This document shows, one piece after another, positions 56,300 to 64,000 of a stretch of 64,000 nucleotides of DNA. Source of the stretch: Kalaharituber pfeilii (Eukaryota; Ascomycota; Pezizomycetes; Pezizales; Pezizaceae); contig WHUZ01000019.1 of NCBI GenBank assembly GCA_015179045.1, positions 248,001-312,000 of the forward strand. The letters are read 5' to 3'. The position numbers were made by a program, and so were the translations under genes. Below the pieces are notes generated by a model that had not been told where the DNA came from, did no database searches, and saw nothing but the letters and a program-made list of their open reading frames with translations. How positions within the stretch are numbered: position 1 is the stretch's first letter; each line of letters begins with the position of its first letter.

Positions 56300-57260
56300 T
56301 AATTCTCTAGCCTTCTTACCATGTGCGTTGGCCTTTAGTCGATGTTCCCCCATCTTACCAACCTAAGGGACGGTGTGCTGCCAAGATCTAATAGGCGACA
56401 CTGGCTGATGGATAACTCCAACGGCAATTCCAGTTTTTTCAGCAACGGAAACGTACCCATGGCTACCGGAACCGTTCCACAATCATCTCATCAGTGCCAA
56501 TCCTCAATTCCTTTTACCGACTCCTTTACACCGTGCAATACCATTTACCAACCTTTGTGCCCTTACGTTCTCCCCGCACTGGCTCCTGGATGCACTGTAA
56601 TTGCCGCCTGGTATACCAGCGTACTGAGGCCAGTTGGAAGCCCCAGGAGCTTCTCTAGTGTATGCAAGTGAATTCTGCAATGCATCGACTTGGCGCTTCA
56701 TCGGCGACTGGCTCTCAAGCGGATCCAACGGTTCTCAGACCGCGTCTAAAACTGAAGAAATCTGGCACATCGCAAGAGGGTAATAATTGGTCATAGTCCA
56801 TGTATTCCATCTTTCGTGGTCGCTTTTGGTGACTCTTATTGTTTTACAAGAGAATGGGCCACTTTCTTGAAGTTACACCCACTTGCAATACTACTGCCCT
56901 TCCGACACGGCAACCAGACGACGTTCGAGTGCTGAAACCGTATACCTTCCCCATTATGTTCCAGTGCTGGGACATACTTGATAATCCTCATCTAAGCATT
57001 GCTCTTGCTCTTCTTGAGGAATTGGTGTCAGCGGTAGCCTTCTCTGCATTGATTGCGGCTGCTTTCGGGTAGGACGGCTTATTGGTTCAAACAACAAACA
57101 ACCCGCAGTAAAGCAACCGTTGGAGGCGCAGGAGGGGGCAGTAACGATCTCCCAGCCTGTTGTGACTGGAATTGTAAGTCTGTAGTCTCTGGGAACATAG
57201 AGCACATCTTACCTTTCCAAGATCTTCTCGCAGCTTATAGCGCTTCTACTTGTCCTTAAT
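56300..57260 (-). other. Possible small gene or gene relic
   Basis: The minus strand has stretches that look coding with plausible splice sites (GTAAGA near 57220; GTAAGG near 56550) and non-repetitive peptides such as KRQVDALQNSLAYTREAPGA (within 56728-56504). I could not join them into one convincing frame and recognise no family. The plus strand also has two short frames. Treat as unresolved. Confidence 0.2.
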
Positions 57261-57879
57261 TACTGGTAAGCTACAAAAACGTATTAATGGCATGGCGGTT
57301 TTCACCTGCATGTATGTTCCATGAACTCCGAAGATGGTTCCACAACCCCGGATTCGGGGAAGCGAGCCTACTTCCGACGTGGTGATTCGCCTCCAGGATT
57401 AAATTCAAGGCTACAGTTTTGGAGGCCGACGAAATGTAATTCCATTAGCCAGTAGGTAAGGTAAACGCGGGGTCCTCCAGGACTCGAAGCAGGTTTTTTC
57501 GTCTCATTTCTCTTGCTTCAAGCTGGGGTGGGTCGAATGTCTCTCGCCTCCTTGCCGCGATTCATTTCAAGCGTTGTATGCTGCACAAAGTGCTTTACTG
57601 ACTAAACAAAACACTTGCACACCGTACGCCTGGGAAAGTGCTGTAAGTAAGATGGACTCTTCGTCCGGAATGTCTCCATCCAGTCACTTTTCTGACGGGA
57701 TGGAAGTAGGGATACAAGGCGCTAGCCATATATATATTTAAAACAACCGCTAATCTACTAGTAACCCATGTTCACGCCCACGTCTATATCGTTATCTACC
57801 ATGCCGCCAGACCATCTAATTCAATACTTGTGTATCTACTTCGGTATCCTTCTGAACTATCCTACATGACTGCAGAATA

Positions 57880-58340
57880 ATAACATCTTGAGTGTTAGCT
57901 GCACTATTATCGCACTGCTGGATTTATGATGTTAGTATTTCAGTCCCTTTCCTCCATAACCTTTCTGGTGCTGCAGCGGCTTTCTGCCATGAGTGCGGAA
58001 TGATAATATTCTGAGTGTGATTTTCAGCAATATCATGTTCTTGGATAGCTCGATGGCTTTTTTTTTTCTTTTAATATATTATTACTCGCATGCCAACCTA
58101 TGAGCTATGGTAAAGTTAAGTACATAGGAAGCTTGATGTTTAGCTAACCTAGCTTCAGCCACTTCAGTATCAGTAGGGCTATGAGTAATACCTTTCGTCT
58201 TTGAGTTACATGAGGCTGGTGTGCCAGATGCTATTCAATACTGTCTGAAGCTTGGTTCTGCAGAAAGTAAAATTGTGGTTAGAAAGTAGGAGTTTTTCAA
58301 TAAGTTTGCAATGCTTGGACAGTCTTTTCAAACTTTGAAC
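57880..58340 (-). repeat. Dispersed repeat R4, copy b
   Basis: Inverted copy of 17640-17910, extended on both sides and interrupted by a family-1 tail at about 58052-58120. No coding is preserved. Confidence 0.45.
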
Positions 58341-58826
58341 TTGATGTAGTGCTATATAATCTGATTGTACTACAAGATAGCTCTCGATATTGTATGTTAT
58401 CTGAATAAAGTTATATTAATCTTGCGAAAAAGGTAAAAGATTAGATATTAAAAGTAGAGCAGATAATGAAGTCCGAGTATTGCTAAGAGTCATAGTCTAG
58501 CATTGATATGAATCTCATATTGATTTGTCTCAAAAGGATTCAGCTATCTTAGGAGTAAGGTTAAGTTGCTTTACCTCTATAAACTATTCCTTTTGAATGC
58601 TATCCTTACTAGCCTTTTCCATCTTTCATAAATACTTCCTATTTGTAGCTAAGGCATTAATACTAACTCAATAATTAATTTCAAACTAAATAGATATGTT
58701 TATAATTGCCTTGCCAAGGCCTGGCATTAACAAAGCTTTTCTCCAGGATTAGTCTTATTCAAACCATCACTAGCTTTATATTCCTTTTAAGTCATAGCAG
58801 TAGCTGTTAAACTATAGTAATCAGAA

Positions 58827-58884
58827 TTTTTTTGTTTCCCTTTTTATATCATTACTCGCATGCCGCCCTATGGGCTATGGCGAG
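58827..58884 (-). mobile_element. Ultra-short retroposed unit, family 1
   Basis: Only the tail: on the minus strand CTCGCCATAGCCCATAGGGC then GGCATGCGAGTAATGATAT and an imperfect A-run. Flanked by ATAGTAATCAGAA on both sides (58814-58826 and 58885-58897), a perfect 13-bp duplication. Confidence 0.93.
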
Positions 58885-58897
58885 ATAGTAATCAGAA

Positions 58898-59559
58898 GGA
58901 GCATTACTATAGCAGACACATCTATAGCAGATTCTTCCGCATTGCTCTGAGCCACTTGCTACCGAAATTAAGAAGCCTTGAAGAAAGGCATAAGCCTGCA
59001 GACGAGCTTTTGCAGCACTATAGTTTAGCCTATATCTTTTACCCTTCTTAGGCTTTTTTTTTGATGTGCAGCTGGCACAGCGGCAATGATTTTACGGGCA
59101 TGGAGAAGAGACGCAGACATTTGTTGTTGATTTGAAATTATGTTAGTATGAGTGAGGAAATGCAAGGCAAGATGATTGGAGCCGAGGTTGTATGAGGCAA
59201 GGCTTTAGGCGAGGTAATATGAGGCGAGGTATGAGCTGAAGCAATACCGGTAGCAGAGGGAAGGCAGTGAAGGAACTACAGTTGAGACTTTCATCGGTAT
59301 CACCAAAGCTCAATCGGCGAGCCAGACAGTCTGCTGGACATGCAAACTGCTCGCCAGTCAGAGGAGCTTGTCGATGAAGTGGTGGCATGGATGCAGTTGT
59401 AGCCTCCACAATTTGTACAAGAGAAGGGTGGGCTGTAGCCATACTGCTGCGTGGGTAATGGGTTGGTAGAGGTATGAGTGAGATGTGAACGAAGAAGCAG
59501 CCACTCCTATTGGTTTTATAGACAACATACATACACCTTGGGTTTAGTATGCGATCTGA
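58898..59559. other. Intergenic, nothing recognised
   Basis: No gene or repeat identified. The GAGGCAAGGC/GAGGCGAGG stretch at 59150-59235 is a short degenerate repeat. Confidence 0.45.
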
Positions 59560-59835
59560 AGACCTGTGCCGTCCCCTGTAGATACCTCTGCAGCCGGGCA
59601 GGCTAGTCTACAGTCCCCTGTCGACACCCCTGGGGCAGGCCAGTGTGGCCTGCCCGGAGAGGTTCCGGCTTGCCTCCGAGCATCTAGAGTATCGACCCAG
59701 GGGCGCCCTGCCATGGCGAACAGCTACAAGCGGGGTCACGTGAAAAAAAAAAAAAAAAAAAAAATCGACCCAGGGGCCCTAAAATAGCGAACAGCGATAA
59801 GGGGGGTTACGTGATATATTAAAAACAAAAAAACG
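59560..59835 (+). mobile_element. LINE family 2 tail with a second tail inserted in it
   Basis: The 3' end of a family-2 LINE (GCTTGCCTCCGAGCATC..., GACCCAGGGGC). A short unit (59705-59763: GCCCTGCCATGGCGAACAGC, GGGGTCACGTG, poly(A)) is flanked by ATCGACCCAGGGGC on both sides (59691-59704 and 59764-59777), a 14-bp duplication. So one tail jumped into the tail of a relative, at the homologous position. Confidence 0.85.
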
Positions 59836-59980
59836 CTTGTCACCTTTCCATATACATCCTGAGCTCACTCATTACAATCAGGGCTCCCCACCTTAGCTGC
59901 ATTCTCCGTCACCTTCCAGTCCTATAGACGTCTTTCTCCATGGCGCGTCCAAATCCTTCAGCTCCCGCCCAGAACCACCA

Positions 59981-61215
59981 TTACAACTTAGGGCAAGACC
60001 CTCGAGCTTCCCACCGCCCTATATCGCCGCCGCCTCCTCCCTTGTTCTGTTTCGCCTCCTTATCAATATCGATCCATTTCCTCACAAACACCCTAAGCGC
60101 CCGCAAACAGCACGTAAAAATTGCCAACGCCACCTCCGCGACTGCCATGAGGAAAGTGCCCTCTTGGAGATCATATGCAGCGTCACCTTCTGCTTTAGCC
60201 AGCTTTAAAGCTAGAGGCAACAATACACTTGCGGCGACCATTGTGAGGAGGCCAAGGCAGAAGACAAATGCAAGTGCCACGCGCTGGCGAGCTGTGTTAA
60301 GACGAAGATGCAGCATAATGGAGATGCCCCCGAAAAGTGCTAAAGGCGTTTTTGCATAGTAGGATGTCAGTTTAGCTTACAACAGCCACTAAGCATTCCA
60401 GCCTCGCGAGTGTATACAGTAGCAAGAAATGGAACGAACCTAAAAAATCCGTGATCATGTGCAGTGCGAAGAGCATATAATTATACGGCAGAATCGCAGC
60501 CGGGGCGCAGAACTCCATTATGCTCCTTCGAATACCCAGATCCATCGGTGCACATGCGCCATGTCAATATGTTAGCTTGGGACTTGTACGTTCGAATTGC
60601 CTCCTGTGCACAATGCCTATGACTTACCAGGCTCGTTTAAGTGGTCGACACCACAATAGTACTGCGAACAGACATCCAACCCCTGTGGCGGCGGTAATAG
60701 CACCTCCTACATAGAGTGCATAGCTATATTTCTTTGGCGTCTTTTTTGCAATATCGATGTACATCGTGAATAGCACGGCTTTAACACACCACAGGGTTAT
60801 AATGTACGCAACCTGGTGAAACAGAAATACCTACAACGGGCATCAGTACTTGAAGCTCCAGAGGTACATTGACCTAGGTCTATGCAATCCACAATTCTCG
60901 CCCTTACTGCCTATTCACCTTCAGTGACACCTGTACCCATTGTAAGGGCAGCCGCAACTCAGGCAATAAAAACTCATCATTCCTTCTCCAGTACCTGAGT
61001 ACCTCTCTTGTCAACCACATGTCGAGGCCCAGACTGGCTGCCGAGAACGCAAAGAGAAAGAACAATGCGACGTCAGCGGCGAGGTTTGTCGAGGTGTATC
61101 TGAGAGACAAGGCATGACGCCAGAAGCGAGTGATGAAGATGCGCAGGCCAATGACGACCATGGCGATAAGAAGAAAGACAATGTCGTAGCAGAGACGGCC
61201 GATGGGATGCATCAA
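59981..61215 (-). CDS. Rhodopsin-domain (PTH11-like) 7-TM membrane protein
   Basis: Predicted plasma-membrane protein of the large fungal rhodopsin-domain family, which includes PTH11-type receptors; ligand and signalling partner are unknown. Four exons (61215-60919, 60830-60628, 60525-60440, 60339-59981) join in frame to about 314 aa with introns of 88, 102 and 100 nt. Seven hydrophobic segments: IVFLLIAMVVIGLRIFI, ADVALFFLFAFSAASLGL, YIITLWCVKAVLFTMY, ALYVGGAITAATGVGCLFAV, YMLFALHMITDFLALFGG, AFVFCLGLLTMVAASVLL and MAVAEVALAIFTCCL. The family pattern LWxVKxxLxxxY in TM3, a WxxxxFC entry to TM5 and a TDxL stretch are present. The start ATG at 61215 leaves a short outer N-terminus; an upstream exon cannot be excluded. 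No Cys-rich CFEM domain is seen. The frame is intact. Confidence 0.85.
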
Positions 61216-61331
61216 GGGAATGTTTGCTTGTTAGATTTTCAAACTGAATCTGGTATATGGTTCCTTGTAAGGAAAACTAACTTGAGCGTAGCACCGCAAG
61301 TCACGTCCCGCGCTGCGGAATTCCAACTCTC

Positions 61332-61383
61332 TCGCCATAACCCACAGGGCGGCATGCGAGTAATGATATATATAGAAAACAAG
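61332..61383 (+). mobile_element. Ultra-short retroposed unit, family 1
   Basis: 52 nt: TCGCCATAACCCACAGGGCG, GCATGCGAGTAATGATAT and an imperfect A-rich end. Flanked by AATTCCAACTCTC and AATCCCAACTCTC (13 bp, one change). It lies about 115 bp upstream of the 7-TM start codon. Confidence 0.9.
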
Positions 61384-62273
61384 AATCCCAACTCTCAAAT
61401 GAGTGTCATTGGCGGTGGGCTAATGGAGTATACTGAAATTTGCGAGTCGAGCCATAAGTGGCGCCAGCCTTATAGCGCGGATAATACATTAGTGGGGCTT
61501 TCTATTGCGTTACAGAGCCTACGCCATGTGACTGGAACAAAGAACCAGTGCATTGGGAAAAAGTCAAATAACGTGCCCACCCCAGCTTCTTCCTAAATAT
61601 ATAGTACTAGTACAGCTGGATACTGTGGATGCAAACGAGGATATCAAAGAATTATCGCATATCAAATGCTACGTAAGTAACTGTCAGTTGCAAGGGACGT
61701 TAATACTGAACAAAAGGAGGCAGTCTTGTTTTAGACACTAACGTTAACGCTAACTGTACAGTCCTTTGACACAACCAACGACTTGTCAGACCTCCAACAG
61801 GGACTGTTGTCCTGCTGGAAACCGCCATGGGCAGAGTACAGTGACAATCCTCTTCCAGATCGACGACGGAAGAGCGCGGTGTATAAGGCGCAGTTGACAC
61901 GTGTATAGTATTCATTGAGATCTGGTACTGTAAGTACTTGTAAAGACTATAGCACTGCAGTACAAAGTCCCGGGTTTAACTCGCCAATGTCCGTGTTCCC
62001 AACCAGCCAGGCCAACGATCAGGCCGCCGTGGCGGAGCTTTTGATGGCCTGGACTGGTCTGAAGCATGTAGGCTAGTTCAGGCCATTCAGGCCAGTTCAG
62101 GCAGATCAGTTCAGCTCACGCAAACACTATCAGCCCCAGGTACAAGCTGCGTGCTGAGGGAGTTGTATCATTAAACAGTTCAGTTCACTATGCTGTCCGT
62201 TCTTAACTGTGTTCTCGTTGTAATTATCTAAGTAGAAGTGGGCGCCTGCCTAACGCAACTCGTAGGTCCTGCC
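61384..62273. other. Intergenic, nothing recognised
   Basis: Includes a short AGGCCAGTTC-type repeat at 62060-62110. A plus frame at about 61760-61908 is open but has no known family. Confidence 0.45.
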
Positions 62274-62333
62274 TTTTTTTTTTTTTTTTTTATTTCACTT
62301 AACCCCGGTTGCAGCTGTTCGCCATGGCAGGGC
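62274..62333 (-). mobile_element. Ultra-short retroposed unit, family 2
   Basis: On the minus strand CCCTGCCATGGCGAACAGCT, GCAACCGGGGTTAAGTGAAA and poly(A), 60 nt, flanked by a perfect 10-bp duplication AGGTCCTGCC (62264-62273 and 62334-62343). Confidence 0.93.
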
Positions 62334-62928
62334 AGGTCCTGCCGTCGCAGAGTGCAAGACATTCTCCTTCCACTTTGTGCAGTCGATACCTTCTCAATTC
62401 CCTTTCTCAATTTTGCAACTGCAGAACCTAAACTCTGTGAAACTGTCCGTCAAGGATTGTCATGACAAAGTTACATAAACAAGCAACTTGACCTCCGGGT
62501 GGCGGTAGCACGATGGGAATTACTCAATTTAGTCAATCATTACGTATACCACATGATCTATAAATACAGACATGTTGCCGCTGTACTGCAGCTGCTAATT
62601 GGCAGCGGACATTGCAGGAAGGCAGACTGATTTTGATGACTAAAGGGCAAGTTCAGGTGCTGATTTATTGATGCTATTCAGGTTGATGCAGACCGTGCAC
62701 GCCGGTTCTAGAGCATTTCGGTATGTTTTTCAGTGTTTAGACCCTGACAAATATTGACGCATAGCGATTAGGGGCACGTACCCCATGTATTTGTTGCAGC
62801 GCCCATTATTCTTTCCGCTTCTATTTATTTAGCCCCGTATTACTCATTCAGATTGAGGTCACATATCACGTGTATTTATTTATTTCCCCCCCTATGTTTT
62901 TTCCTTTCGCCATCTATTATTCTTTCAG

Positions 62929-63246
62929 AAGTGGCTACACCTACAGCAACCTTAGTATCAACTTCAACCTCTACACCAAGCCTCCCCCAACTTCTGACCC
63001 AATTCCTGGTCCTTCTATCTGGGTGCCATCGGGTGGCAGCACGGGCGGTGGTAATACCGATGGAAGTGTTGCAAAATGGGGACAGTGCGGTGGTCTTAAT
63101 TACAGTGGGCCGACAACCTGCGCTGAGGGTACCTGCGTCAAGGTCAACGACTACTACAACCGTAGGTTTTGCGTCCTGGACTTGCTGAGGCTCTGTTTCA
63201 AGTTTGTCCGGCTACTAACTCAGCATACCACATAGATTGCCAATAA
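62929..63246 (+). pseudogene. 3' fragment of AA9-type (LPMO) gene with CBM1
   Basis: Two exons: 62929-63161 after a TTTCAG acceptor, intron 63162-63235 (74 nt, GTAGGT..GCTAACT..TAG), and an 11-nt terminal exon 63236-63246. The first piece, [20 protein letters not shown], resembles the closing strand of AA9 copper monooxygenases (..NIYxxxxxYxIPGP). A Gly/Ser/Thr linker follows. Then comes a CBM1: [28 protein letters not shown] and HCQ, with all four Cys and the aromatic residues of the cellulose-binding face. The catalytic N-terminal His and core exons are not found upstream within the window, so this is a 5'-truncated relic or a displaced terminal exon. Extracellular in intact relatives. Confidence 0.75.
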
Positions 63247-64000
63247 AACGACCACTCTTCGTGACGGGCGTTTTGACTGTTCCAAGGGCCACGGAACTAA
63301 CTAGAAAGCTCAGTTCCTAGGGGGTTCCTACCTCTTAGAGTCTGGAACGCGGTACATAGGTTTTTGGTTAGTCATGGTATATGTCTACTGTATACATTTT
63401 GTAAATTATCTGGGAAGGATGGAGTTAAGTTTTGTTCAAGGGAGAGTTAAAAGTGTTCGGGGAGTATTAACGAAGTATTTCAAACTTTGCTTGTATCGAA
63501 CAGAATGGTTTCTTTTTCTCAAACTTGTTCGTCTCTGCGTGCGTGCTTGCGCCTGTGCCAAGGAATCCACTTTGGCCTTAAGTGTCTAGAAGTGAAATTC
63601 CAAATGTGTAGATCCTTCTGGCCTTTTGTTCTTTTTTAAAAAAAAACTATCATTACTCACATGCTGCCCTGTGGGCTATGGTGAGAATCCTTTAGGCTTG
63701 TAAGCAGAACCTACGTAGGCTTACTATATTCAAAGAGCTCAAAGCTCTATAGTAATCCAGGCCCGAGGGTAGCCGTAAATGTGGAGAAATAGGACTACAA
63801 CGACTTTAGGAAGAACCTATCAATTGTTATAGTAATTAGGCGTATCGCTTACCGCACCGTGTTCGATCTTGTGCCAGACTCAACTCTCAGCAATCCAATA
63901 ATTACCCTGAGCTGTCCCACCTTCAAGAACACAATATTGACGAACTTTAGTGACATGTACCTGGCTCTTGCACTTGGACTTTGCTTCACGGCCACTTCCA
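63247..64000. other. Intergenic with a decayed family-1 tail
   Basis: 63630-63690 holds a minus-strand family-1 tail (T/A-run, ATCATTACTCACATGCTGCC) with decayed duplications ATCCTTCTGGCCTT and ATCCTTTAGGCTT. From about 63870 to the window edge the plus strand is open without an ATG start, and the minus strand is also partly open; a gene running off the edge is possible but unsupported. Confidence 0.5.

Noticed and set aside
15383..62333. Ordinary tRNA-derived SINEs as an explanation of the short units
   Set aside because: No A-box or B-box (GGTTCGA-type) sequence and total length under about 65 nt including poly(A).
63870..64000. Gene running off the right edge
   Set aside because: An open frame exists on the plus strand but without start, splice signal or recognisable domain; too short to call.

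Overview
The window looks like gene-poor, transposon-rich DNA from a filamentous ascomycete (Pezizomycotina). The evidence is short spliceosomal introns (54-103 nt, GT..AG, several with CTAAC-like branch sites), an NRPS-like reductase, STAND genes of NACHT-ankyrin type, a rhodopsin-domain (PTH11-like) membrane protein, a CBM1 cellulose-binding tail, Tad-like LINEs with RNase H, copia LTRs and an extremely AT-rich block. A truffle-like Pezizomycete would fit the repeat load and the NACHT-ankyrin family, but that is inference only.

Layout. 0-1.7 kb: 3' end of an NRPS-like A-T-R gene (+). 1.7-7.2 kb: T-rich spacer, LINE tail, dispersed repeat R1a and a small MITE. 7.3-11.6 kb: intact ten-exon NACHT-ankyrin gene A (-), 1220 aa. 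11.6-22.4 kb: repeats (R2/R3 copy a, two copia solo LTRs, fold-back elements, LINE 3' ends, GC-rich palindromes). 22.5-25.2 kb: fragment of a third NACHT-ankyrin gene C (-) with its duplicated 3' flank. 25.2-28.5 kb: MITE and R1c. 28.6-32.3 kb: intact ten-exon PLP-dependent decarboxylase of tyrosine-decarboxylase type (-), 1043 aa. 32.6-33.3 kb: LINE 3' end. 33.6-35.8 kb: AT-rich block with a GC-rich solo LTR. 35.9-42 kb: R2/R3 copy b, two Tc1-like deletion derivatives, R1d, LINEs. 42.6-48.6 kb: NACHT-ankyrin gene B (-) with about 27 ankyrin repeats and two single-base frame breaks. 49.2-56.2 kb: nested copia, LINE and inverted-repeat elements. 60.0-61.2 kb: intact four-exon 7-TM gene (-). 62.9-63.2 kb: 3' piece of an AA9-type gene with CBM1 (+).

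How it works together. No operon-like or biosynthetic-cluster logic links the host genes; they are islands in repeats. The three STAND paralogues share strand, exon plan and (B and C) 3' flank, so they are products of local or segmental duplication. In A and B the nucleotide-binding P-loop lies on its own 25-nt exon, and the ankyrin array is the part that expands.

The least expected signal is a set of very short (about 45 nt plus poly(A)) retroposed units of two sequence families. They start again and again at nearly the same 5' position and are flanked by target-site duplications, yet contain nothing but what looks like the 3' end of a LINE. They may be a minimal SINE-like class or a reverse-transcription stop product.
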